A DNA stretch of 35,631 nucleotides from Nannochloropsis salina CCMP1776 (lineage: Eukaryota; Sar; Eustigmatophyceae; Eustigmatales; Monodopsidaceae). The notes below the pieces were generated by a model. That model was not told the DNA's origin and did no database searches. It was given only the letters and a program-made list of their open reading frames with translations. Below are positions 21,488 to 31,616 of this stretch, in pieces (positions within the stretch are counted from its first letter, which is position 1; each line of letters opens with the position of its first letter). A program made the position numbers and the translations under genes. The stretch covers positions 2,103-37,733 of the forward strand of contig SDOX01000080.1 in assembly GCA_004565275.1 (NCBI GenBank), in the 5' to 3' direction.

Positions 21488-24306
21488 CTACGCTTCCCCT
21501 GACCCTTCTACCTCCCCCCCTTCGCTGTTGAACGTCCACACTTCTTCCCATCGGCCTGTCACAGTCGCTGCACCTAAAGCTGCCGCTATAAGGGACGGCA
21601 CGATGTATAGTAACGCTGGCTGGCCCCGATGCATGAGAATGTTCGCGGAAAATGTGAGGAGAAGTCCGAGAGCGTACCCTCCCATGCCGGCCGCAAAGAA
21701 GGTGTTCTTGGTGCCTAAACCGTCCAGACCTGTAGAACATAGTGGAAATAGAGCGTGCGTGTATAAAGCTCGCGAGATCAGAACGCGTAGACGAGAAAGG
21801 TGTCGATCTGACGGAAAGCAGAAGGGGCCGAGACACTAGTTCGTAAGGCAGAACTTGTTAAACCGAGGAGATCGTGCCAAAAGCCTTTGCTTCCTGTCGA
21901 TTCTGTCCACTGCCCTCCCGTCATCCCACCTTCGTCGATGCGCTTGAGAAGACCGACGAAGAGGCCCGGTACTACGATGTCGCCGAGTCCCAGGATGGAG
22001 AAGGGGTACTGGCCGGGGGCCGTGGCCGCCTGAAGGACCAAGGGGAGAGGGCAGAATGGGTGGGGAGCACGAAGGGAAGGGATGAGTTGACTGCGAGTAG
22101 GGGCAGGGAGAGAAGAGCGCGGTCGAACGCGAGAAACGCGACTGGAAGCGAGGAGGATATGGAGACGTAATGCCCTCTTTGTTCGGGCGGCGACCCTCCC
22201 TTCTCACCGCCGCCCGCGGGGACAGCAGCTTGACAGGCCCCTCCAGGCTGGTAGCGACGCTCTCCATGACGCCTCCGGGGGAAAAGAAAACAAAGTAGAT
22301 GTCGTAAAGGAAGAGCCCCGTCAGGAAGATGAGCGCCGGCTTCAGGGACTTGATCGGGATGGAGGCCTGTGGAAGACAAGAGCTGGTGAGGGGGAGAAGC
22401 GGGGCAAGAAGAGGTAGTGGGAAGGACGCACCTGCGCCTGAAGGGCAATGCCGCTGGTGATGAAGTTGGCCGCGAGGAGGGCGCTGATGGCCCCGAGAAA
22501 GACGGCGCCGGAGGCTGAGGATAGTGGGAGGGCGGGAGGGAGGGAGGGAGGGAGCAGCAGGGCGCGTGAGAAGTGAAAAGTGTCGTGGCAACAGCTCCCT
22601 CGGACCCCAAATCCTCCCTTTCTCCCCGCCTACGGCCTCCCCCCATCCAATCCTCACCTCCGCCGCTTGCCCCGGCCGCCGCTACCGCCGCCGCCGGCCC
22701 CCACAGGTAGGTGGCGCAGACCCCCCCCGAGAGCAGCGTCGCGGCCAGCTTCAAGCCGTCGAGCTCGCCCTCGTCGGGGTCTCGCAAGGGCGGGAAGGAG
22801 GAAGAGGAGGCGGGAGGGGAAGGAGGGGTAGGGGCGGGCGAGGAGAAGGGGCCGCGGCGGGCGGGGATCGGTTTGGGGGGGGGGGCGTAGAAGGACTGGA
22901 TAGAGCCGCCGAGCCCCAGGGCCAGCAGGGTGGAGATGAGCACGTCGCGCAGGCAGTAGCCTCCGAAGAAGGTGGTCATGAGCTGTGCCGAGGGAGGGAG
23001 GGAGGGAAGGAGGGGAGATGGGTGGAGGGGAAGGGAGCGATGGGGTGTGAGGGAGGGGGAAGCGAGGGGGGAGCATGGACACGGCACCTGGTAGACAGTG
23101 GCGATGTCGAATTGGTTCTTGAGGAGGTAGTACGTCCCGAAGAGGCTGAAGCTGGCCGCGATGGGGGCGGCGAAGGCGTTGCGGGTGGTGACAGCCTGGG
23201 CGAGGGGGGGGAGGGGAGTAGTCAGAGGAGGGTGAGGAGGAAGAAGGCAAGGAGGGGCAGAGGTCGGAGGGGAGGTAGGACATGAGTTAAGATGAGATAG
23301 AAGAAATGCCAGTCTTCGGGTTAGGCTTAGAGCTACGGCGGCGAGTGAGGGAAAGGGCAGAGAAGAGACAGAGGAAGCCCTCGGGGAGGCACTTCCTGAG
23401 CCTTCCTCCCTCCCTCTCTTCTTCCCGCCCCCTCCCCTCCTTCGCTTCCTCCACCCGCTACCCCGACCTGGAAAATCTCCCCCGCTCGAGCCACGGCGCT
23501 GCTCCTCTTGGCGCCCAAATACACGCAGGTGCAGGCCGTCAGCCAGAAGAATAGGAAGTTGCCTCCGACGAGCCGTGGGGGGGGGGGGGGGAAATGGCAT
23601 GGGCCGGGGGTTCGTGCACTGCCCGGCGAAGATTGCACCACTGTCGTGCAATATTTCAGGTACTACCATCGTCCCTCCTCTTCAAGGGTCTCTTTCCCGA
23701 TGCCTGCGGCCCACTCGACCTCCCTCCCCCCCGCCCCCTCCACTCACCCGCCCGCCAGCACAGGGATGGCCTGGACGCCGATCAGGAACAGGTACACGGG
23801 CCAGTCTTCCTGAAGAGCTTGCGCAGCCAGCACCAGGCGTTTGTCCAGTATCTTTTGTAACCGTATGGCTTCTTTCTCATCGTCGCTCATTTCCTCCTCC
23901 TCTTCCGCCTGGGGAGAGCATACGCAAGATGTCAGGTGATGCAGGTCGTGAACAGGGAACTCAACCCCATCCCGTACTGTCTCTCTTTGCAAGCACGTAC
24001 CACGTCCCTCTCCTCTGTCTGCCGCTGCCAAAAGGCGAGGGGGCGAGCCCGTGCGCGATGGGGCTGTAGGGGCGCGAGCTGGTGCTTACGTCGTAAGTAG
24101 AGGGCGTTAAAAGAGAGAGAACTTGCGGCCAGGACGGGTGAAAGCGGCGAGGAGGAGGCAGAAGGGAGTGTGAAGGTCGATGTTGAAGGTGGCAGGATAA
24201 AGGCCGAATGGAGGGATGCGCTAGGAAGCAGCATATTGGGAGCCTGAAAGGAGCGGAGGAGGTGCCCGTGTCGAAGCTGGCTGACGGGACGAAAAGGAAG
24301 ACACAT
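21488..24306 (-). CDS. Signal peptide peptidase-type intramembrane aspartyl protease, nine exons
   Basis: Exons 24306-24001, 23908-23748, 23618-23468, 23195-23088, 22982-22658, 22514-22432, 22366-22208, 22029-21930 and 21729-21488 join in phase (544 residues). Introns are 65-272 bp, GT-AG. SPP/presenilin-fold signatures are all present: the catalytic YD (GLFLYDIYFVFFSPGGVM, exon 7), the catalytic GxGD (ILGLGDIVVPGLFVGLL, exon 8) and the PAL motif (QPALLYIVPS, exon 9). Several upstream hydrophobic segments match SPP membrane helices (VYLFLIGVQAIPVLAGG, NFLFFWLTACTCVYLGAKRS, SFSLFGTYYLLK). Role: cleavage of signal-peptide remnants or other type II membrane segments in the ER or a related membrane. 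Oddities: a Pro/Ser-rich insertion in exon 5 and a Pro run in exon 3 encoded by a C homopolymer near 23578-23591. Start is uncertain: ATG 24306 or 24234 (520 residues). The exon 3 donor could be 6 bp further on. Confidence 0.88.
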
Positions 24307-24581
24307 GAACTAATGAGGGCCTCTTCATGAATAGCGCTCGACAAAATCCCCAAGAATCTCGTCAGGAAGCACAATGGAATGCATGCGCCGAACCAAGGCT
24401 AGAGGTGGTGCTCAGGCCGCGTCGGTGCGGCTGTGAGTCACATCACGGTGTCCTCGATGGCGCCGGCAGCGGGGGGGTAACCGATCGGAGCCCCGGCCCA
24501 TGCCCTCTCCCTTCCCGCTGCAAATCTCACGCCGCAACTCATCTAATTTTGGGTACCACAATAGGAAAGAAACCGGGGGAA
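24235..24581. promoter_or_regulatory. Divergent promoter interval between SPP and DENN-DUF547 genes
   Basis: The two genes are head to head. If the longest frames are used (starts 24306 and 24327) only 20 bp separate them; with the internal Met codons (24234 and 24582), 347 bp remain. The latter leaves room for a shared promoter. No core element was identified; the call rests on gene arrangement only. Confidence 0.4.
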
Positions 24582-27500
24582 ATGCAGTGCAGCCATCTCA
24601 TTGACGTGGAAACCGTACAACGTGCTGAATGGGCGGCAGCGACGAACCTTTTTAATTGGGGCGCCCTCTTAGTTCCCACCTCGGCTGCCTCCTCCTCCTC
24701 GTTTTATGAAGTATGCGCCTTTCTTCCTCCCTCCGGGCGCGCTACGCAACGTCAAGCTACTTTGGATGCGTTTGTTTCCTTCCTACCCAATGCTCTTCCG
24801 TTGCGACGCCCTCCGATGCACGTGATTGTGGTTACAGATGGGGATGGTCGGCGGCATTACGGCTTCCTCGCCAAGACAGGAGCAGAGGAGGAGTCCTCAG
24901 TCCTTCTTTTGGAGAGCAGCTTCCCCGCTTTCGCGCCTGCTACCACCGTGCTAAACTACTTGATCAAATACCCCAGCGCCATCGCCGTGGAGACGCTGCT
25001 CGTACAAGGACTGCCCGCGCCTCTGCCGGGCCTGGCCATGGAGGTCCCCTTGCCACGACCCCCGCCGACGGGCCCTCCCGGACGCAAAGACTCCGGCGCC
25101 CTCTGCACCGAGGCCGCCCAGCCTCCCTGCCCCTCGCTCTTGCGGTACAGCTGGCGCCTCGGCAGCCCTCTCCCGGAGGACGGCGTCGTGGACGGGCTCG
25201 TCGCCCTGGGCTTGGGCCCCCTGACCCTCACTCGGCTCTGGCTCGCCCTCCTCTTCGAGAGGAAGGTAATATTGACCACACGGGGCCATCCCCAGCTACT
25301 TCCACTTCTATGCGAGGTAAGCGTCACCGCCGATGGAGACGAGCGCCCAGGGCATGCGGCCTTCCCGGTCCCCGCCCCTCATCGCTCCCTCCCCTCCTTC
25401 CCTCCTTCCCTCCTTCCCTCTCACCCTAGCTCCTCCTCTCCTGGATCCTGCCTCTACCTTGGGCCCATGCCTGCATTCCCTCCCTCCCCCCCGGCCTGGA
25501 TTTCCGCGGCTGCCTGGCCGACGTCCCCTTCCCCATCTTGGCAGGCCTGGAGGGCGGGAGGGAGGACGTGGGGGAGGAGGGGCCTGAGGACGGCTGGGTG
25601 CACCTGGACGTGGACACGGGGGAGCTGAGGGGCTGGGCGTGCGGGCTGGATAGGAGGGAGGAGGAGGGGGGCGAGGGGAGCGGGAGGGAGGCCTCGATCG
25701 AGGAGGAGAGGGCGGGGTGGCCGCCGTGGGCGGAGGAGGCGGTGCGAGACCTGGTTACGTTGCCCTTGGCGGGGGCGATGCAAGCCGCGGCCTTGAGGGA
25801 GGGAGGGGGGGTGGACGGGGCGGCGGGCAGGGCCTCTCTGGCCCGGCGGGTGCAGTCGATTTTCGGGAGCGGGACGGCTGGCGGTGGATGGGGCCTCGGT
25901 CGGCGCCCATGGAGGAGGGGAGGAGGGGGGGGGCAGGCGAGGGACCGGCCTTTCCGCCTCCGGCAGATACCACCCCGTCCTCGAGCCCCCCCTCCTCCCC
26001 TACCTCCTCCTCCCCCCGCTTCCTCGCCGGTTGGCTGAAACTCCTTCCCTCTGCCCCGGTCGCCCACGCGACCTCTACCTCGCCCCCTCCCTCTGCCTCG
26101 CCCCCTCCACGGGAGCCCTCGACGCAGCGAGAGCCCAAGACGCGCGGAGAGGGAAGGGGGCGGGAGGAGGAGGAAGAGGAGCTGGCCTCCTCCGTCTCGC
26201 TTTCCTCCACTACCTCTTCCCTACCTACCTACCTCCCTCCCTCCCCCCCTCCCTCCGACGTCCTTCTCTTCTGGGCCGAGCTCGACTCCTCCCAGCTTCT
26301 CCTGTACCCGCCCTCTGCCCGCCCGCCATCCCTCCGCCCCTCCCTCCTCGCCCGCCCTCCCCCTCCCCCTCCCCCTCCTGCGCCTCCCCCTCAAGGAGCT
26401 GACCGCCCTCACCCCCGTCCTCCGCGCCGAGCCCCTGGGCCTGGTATTCGACTGCCACGTGGCGGGGGGGACCGAGCACTACCGTCTCTGCGCCACCTCC
26501 ACCCGGGAGAGGCAGGCATGGATCAAGACCTTCGAGGCGCTCAAGCGGAAGCGCTGCGGGAGGGAGGAGGAGGAGGAGGAAATGGGATCAAGTGTGGGGC
26601 TAGGGAGCTCGCCCGTCTCTTTCCAGCACGTTCCCTCCCCGTCCCTAGTCCAGTACCGGCACTGGTCGCTCCGACCCTAGATGTTGCCCTCCCCTCTGCC
26701 CTTTCCCCTGTTCTTCCTCTGCCCTTTAATCCTTCGCCCGCCCTCTCCTACTGATTTCCTCTTTACCCTTCATCAAGTCACTCGCCCCCCCCATTTAATT
26801 CCTCTTTCCTATGTCACCCGCCGCCCTCCTACCAACTCCCTCTTTCCCTGAAATCCTTTGCCCACCCTCTCCTACTGACTTCCTCTCCCCCCTTCATTCA
26901 CCCCCCTCCTTTCCACTGACTCCTCTTTCCCTTCGTATGTCGCCCCCCCCTCATACGGACCCCCTCCCTCCCCCTCATGATTCCCCCCCTCCACCCGTCC
27001 CAGGGCATGGAGGTCCTCCAACGCCGGGCTAAGGAGACCCCCCTGGCGGTAAGCAGCCTCTGCGAGGACGAGGTAGTGCTGGAGGCGGTGGTGAAGGCTC
27101 TGGAGAGGGAGGATCCGCCGCCCTCCCTCCCCCAGCTCCTCACCGCCATGCACGAGGTCTATGTGGAGCTTCGCGAGGGACGGAAGGGGGGGAGGGGGAG
27201 GGGAAGGCAGGGGGTGGGGAGGGCCACCCGTCGAAAGGGAGGAGGGCACGCCTGGAAGGGAGGAGGCAACCGCGGTGAGCGGTGCGGGACACAGCGCAGG
27301 CGACGTGTCCTGCCTGCCCCTGGCCCTGGGGAGGAAAAAGCCTCGCCCCGCCCCCGCCAGCCTCGACGCCCTGCTCGACCGGCTCTTCTCCTTCCCGTCC
27401 TCCTCCCCCCCCCTGTCCCTTCCCCTCCGCCGGCTCCTTTCCTCGCCTGACCCCGTGGCGCCTTGACCTTATCCATCTTGATGCGAATTCAGCCCCCGGC

Positions 27501-30500
27501 GCCGCCTCCTCTCCCTCCCCCCCCTCCTCCGCCCCTCCCTCCGGCCCGCCCTCCCTCCAGGCCGCCTTCGAGGAGGTGGTCAATGCCTGGGCCCCGCGCC
27601 CCTCAGCCCTCTCGCTTTCCGCCGCCGCACAGGCAGACCCCGGCCATACGAGGGTGAGTGCGACCGCCCTTCGCCTCCCGGGAAACCAGCCATTGCCCTC
27701 CTTCCCCCTCACCCTCCTTCCCGCCCTCCCCCCAGGCCTCTCGCGCCTTCACCCGCGGCCTCAGCTTCATGCGCCGACACCCCTCCCTCCCCTCGGCCCA
27801 TGCAGACAGGCCCCGGTCTGTCCGGCTCAAACGCCTCGTCAGCAAGTGGCGACTCCAGCTAGGGCAGGTGCGTTCCGATCCCTTCACGGTCATGAGGGAG
27901 GCGGGGGGACGGGACGCGCGCGAGCGATCCGATCCGTTCAATACTCTCCCGAAAAGGCCACAACCGTCCTCGTCGCCTCAGCTGGCTCCTTGCTCTCCCT
28001 CTCTCCCTCCCGCCTCCCCCCTTTCCCCCAGCCTCCCGCCTCCACTTTCGCCGCGGCCGCCCAAGCTGCCGTCCAGTCTGGCCCGGCTCCAGCCCCCTCC
28101 ACGTCTTCTCCCGCCCCTCCCTCCGCCCCTTCTTCCGCCCCTCCCTCCTCGTCGCCCCTGGCCCACCCCCCTCCAGTCTTCCCCATGCTCCACCAGGCCT
28201 CTTTGCGCCTGCACTCCGCCCTCTACGCCTGTGGAGAAGATGGGGAAGGGGGGATAAGGACCGATAGGGCGCGACCGGAGAGGGAGGGCGCCTTGCCTCC
28301 CAACACAGTGCGGCCCGCGCCCCGCCCCTCCTTCCCTCCTCGGCAGCACCCTTACTCCCTCCTCCTGTCCTCCCTCCTCGAGAAGCAGGGCCTGGCCCAC
28401 CCCGCCCTCGCCGCCCTCCTCGCCCCTTCCCCTTCCTTCCCTCCCTCCCTCCCTCCCTCCCTCGTCCCCACCCCCTCCCTCACCCTGAACCGGCCCCGGG
28501 TGCGTCGACTGCTGCGCTTGGCCTTTCGACAGGAGCTGGGTAAGAGGTCGCGAGGGAGGAAGGGAGGGAGGGAGGGAGGGAGGGAGGGAGAGAGGGAGGG
28601 AGGGAGGGGCAAGGCCGGGCCGTGAGGTCCAGGAAGAGGAGGAAGAGCACCTGAGCCTCCTCCCTCACTTCTTCCCCCCCCTCCTCACCCCATTTTCCCC
28701 CTCATCTCCCACCCCCTTCCCTTCAGCCACAGCCGCATCCTGGCGGGAGGCCCTGCACTCGCTGACCCTGGGGCTGGGCGGGGGCTGGGTGGGGTTGGAG
28801 GCTCTCAAGGTGTTCGCACTAGGCGCTGCGGCCTGGCACCTGCAGCGACAGCAACTCGAGCAGCACGCGCAGCACGCAGGAACTGCAGAGGTACTGGGGG
28901 AGGCGGGGAAGGAGGACGGGCCGGAGGGACACGGCCCGCGCCCAGCCCTCCCGGGGGAAGGAGGGGGAGGCCCGGGGGGAGGTCGGGGCGGGGGAGAAAG
29001 CCGCAGGAGGCGCTTCTTCTTCCAGGTCATGGGCCGTCAGAGCTCGTCTTCGCCCGGCCTGAGCCTTCTGCGTCGGACCGGCTCCTCCCTCCCGACCTCG
29101 GCCCCGCCCTCGCCCTCGTCCACGCTGGGACTCCCCTTCGCGCCTTACACCAGCCCCCCTCCCAAGGCCGCCTACAGCCGCCTGCCCCCTGCCCCCCCCT
29201 CTTCCAAAAAACACAAGCATCACTCCCACAGCGCCTTGTGTCTTCTCAATGGTTCGTTGTCCACCCTTCTCCCCGTCAGTGCGCTCTGCTTCGCCTCTTT
29301 CGCCCGCTTCTCCCTCACCCTCACCCTAACCCTAAATTTAACCCTAACCCTACCCCCTCCCCTTCCAGACAAGGCCCGCTGGACGCGCCTGCCCAACCCC
29401 TCCCAGAGTCCCTTGGAGCTCGTGGCCGACCTGCTCGATCGCCTCCTTGCCGTCTGCAAGACTCACGCTGTCCCCCTCCCGGACGTTGGTGAGTCGCTCC
29501 CTCCCTTGCTTCCTCCCTCCTTTTCGTTCCCGACCCCTCGGGCCGCGTCTGTCGGGAATGGACAATATACTCTGACGCAGAATATCCCCTGCTCAAGGGT
29601 TTTGAAACGTGTCTTTTTCCTCCATGCTCCTCTCTCCCTGTATCTTTCTTTTGCCGTCCCTATCTCCTTCCCTTGGCTTCCCTCTCTTCCCCCTTCCACC
29701 CTCCCTCACTTGCCCCTCTCCCTTCCCACATGTAGGCCCCAAGGTCTTCTCTCTGGGAGAGGTGGAGCTTGCCGCCATCAAGGCTTCGGCTGCCTTCTCC
29801 CTCTTCGAAGCCTTCACCTCCCAGGTACCTTCCTCTCCTAAACCCTCGTTCTCCCCCCAGACACAAAAGAGTCCGGAGTCCTCACCGCATTCGCCTTTCT
29901 CTCTCCCGACCCTCCTCTACTTTTAGCTCCTCCTCGTGGATTTGGAGACGTCCTGCGACATGCAATCGTACGACCTGCTGGTAAGGGGGGACGAGGGGAG
30001 ACGGGCGCGGTGAAGGTACTCGCCGCGGCCTAGGGTCTCTGATCGCCCCTCCCCCTCTTTAATCATGCTGTAACCCTAACCCTAGCCCTAACCCTCCCTC
30101 ATGCCCCCGGCACAGGAAGGAGAAGATCCCGAGGACGAGGACGCCCGCCTCGCCTTCCTCCTCACGCTCCACAACCTCCTCTCCCTGCACGGCCTCATCG
30201 ACCAGGGCCCCTCCCTTTCGGTATCCCCCAAACACCGGGAGTCTCCCTCGGCGCTCTTCCAGGAACGGCAGCGGAGCGTGCGCTACCGACTTGGAGGACA
30301 AGAAGGAGGACGGGAAGCAGGGCGAGAGGGAGGAATGACGCTGACGCTCTCCGCCGCCTTCATCGAGCAGCGGCTCCTGCGGAGGGAAGCCTCGAGCGGC
30401 GGCTTTCGGCTTTTCCCCGCCTCCATCAGCCGCTACTTTCTCCCTTCATCCTCCTCCTTCCCCTCCTCCACCTTTCCTGTCTCCTCTCCCTCCCCCTCCC

Positions 30501-31153
30501 CTTCGCATCCCTCCAGCCAACCTTCCCTCGACGAGGACGTGGGCGATCCCGCCCGGGCGCCTTCTCCATCCCCCTTTCCCGTCTCTTCCTCCTCGTCACC
30601 CAAGCAGCTCGCTCTCCGTCAAGCCCAGCCCCTCCACTACTTCGGCCTTGCCTACGGCACTGCGTCCTCCCCTCCCATCCGCGCCTACCGCCACCCGTCC
30701 TCCCTCCGTCCTTCCCTCCGAGAACAGGCCAGGACCTACCTCCTTCGCCACGTCCACGTCCGGAGGGAGGGAGGGAGGGAGGGCGGCAGGAAGATGTTGG
30801 TTCTCCCCGAGTTGTTGCAGCAGCACTGGCAGGTCTTCGGGACTGATCTGGCCTCTGCCTTGTGGAGTGTGTGGGCATTGGCGGAGGAGGGTCTGAAGCG
30901 GGGGAAGGAGGAAGGATGGAGCAAGGGGGGGCGACGGAGGGACGCGGACGAGCGTCGGCGTGAATGGCAGGCGTGGGAGGTGCTGAAGGCAGAGGTCGAG
31001 GAAATTTTGGCGGGAGAAGTGGAAGGAGAGGGGATGGGGGGGGGCAACAGGCGGAAGCAGGGGGAGGGGAAGGAAAAACAAGGCAAGAAAGCGCTATGGA
31101 AGCGTGTGGAGTTCGTTCCGCACGACTATGGGCAGTGGCAGATCTGGCTATAG
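24582..31153 (+). CDS. DENN-PH-DUF547 multidomain protein, about 13 or more exons
   Basis: Start ATG 24582 (or 24327). Exon 1 ends at 25316; later exons: 25430-25883, 25967-about 26593, 27004-about 27275, 27561-27653, 27736-27867, 28197-28539, 28727-28890, 29026-29251, 29369-29488, 29736-29824, 29927-29980, 30116-31153. From 27561 on, all phases agree. Exons 1-2 carry a DENN module: uDENN (MHVIVVTDGDGRRHYGFLAK), cDENN (LLFERKVILTT, ILPLPWAHACIPSLPPGLDF, VPFPILAGL) and a dDENN-like part (GWVHLDVDTG). Exons 3-4 hold a PH-like domain ending HYRLCATSTRERQAWIKTF. The last exons match DUF547 (LAFLLTLHNLLSLHGLIDQG, YFGLAYGTASSPPIRAY, terminal HDYGQWQIWL). DENN proteins are Rab exchange factors; DUF547 function is unknown. 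The frame shifts by one in a CCCTCC tract near 26340-26390, and 27275-27560 is unresolved, so two adjacent genes cannot be excluded. Confidence 0.68.
28437..28612. repeat. Opposed TCCC and GGGA arrays around a splice donor
   Basis: A TCCC run at about 28437-28462 (inside exon 28197-28539) faces a GGGA run at about 28557-28612 in the next intron. The two are complementary and enclose the donor at 28540, so the transcript could fold back across it. Confidence 0.75.
29317..29353 (+). repeat. Telomere-like repeats in an intron, 15 bp before the acceptor
   Basis: CCCTAA-type hexamers (TCACCCTAACCCTAAATTTA then ACCCTAACCCTACC) end about 15 bases before the 3' splice site at 29368. They take the place of the polypyrimidine tract in the 29252-29368 intron. 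Confidence 0.85.
30071..30095 (+). repeat. Second intronic telomere-like tract
   Basis: About four CCCTAA units (one CCCTAG) in the 29981-30115 intron, 20 bases before its acceptor. Confidence 0.85.
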
Positions 31154-31616
31154 CGAGGGCGAGACCGGGAGGTGGGGAGGGGAATAAGAAGGACGTACAG
31201 GGGGAGGGTTCAGCTTGTAAATGTATGTAAAGGACGCGATGCATGTGTAAGGAAAGAGCAAGCGCGCCAGAAGGCCCGTTAATTAGCGAACCAGGTGATG
31301 CGGCTGTTTAAATCCCCCTCCTGCCGCCGCGAAACAGAATTAAACGATCTAAGAAAGAATGGAATGACGCGTCATAATCGTTACCTCGCAATACTCTGCG
31401 ACCATTTCGGATCCTTCTTGTGCGAAAGCACCTTCCCTCGGCCGTCACAGCGCTCCAGCTGTCCCAACCTCCAGATTTGTGTCTCCCTTTTCCTCCCTTA
31501 GAATAAATGCACGCGGAAAGTCGTCTCCGCTGGGGCCCTCTCGCCACTCGCCTTTCGTCCTCCCGCCCCTCCCTCTATCTGTCTCGCCTCTCCCGTACAA
31601 AAGTCTTCCTTTCCCC
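31154..31616. other. Convergent 3' intergenic region
   Basis: Lies between the stop of the DENN-DUF547 gene (31153, plus) and the stop of the RBR gene (31617, minus). Holds both 3' ends. No gene seen. Confidence 0.5.

Noticed and set aside
22524-23285. Plus-strand 253-residue Gly/Arg/Glu-rich frame
   Set aside because: Antisense to SPP exons and GGGA intron repeats; composition explained by these.
21972-23669. One 565-residue minus-strand frame spanning SPP introns
   Set aside because: Reads through GT-AG introns into low-complexity peptides; the spliced nine-exon model keeps SPP helices and catalytic motifs in phase.
25426-26067. Minus-strand Pro/Arg-rich frames over 25.4-26.2 kb
   Set aside because: Antisense to DENN exons with strong domain matches; GC-rich DNA leaves many frames open.
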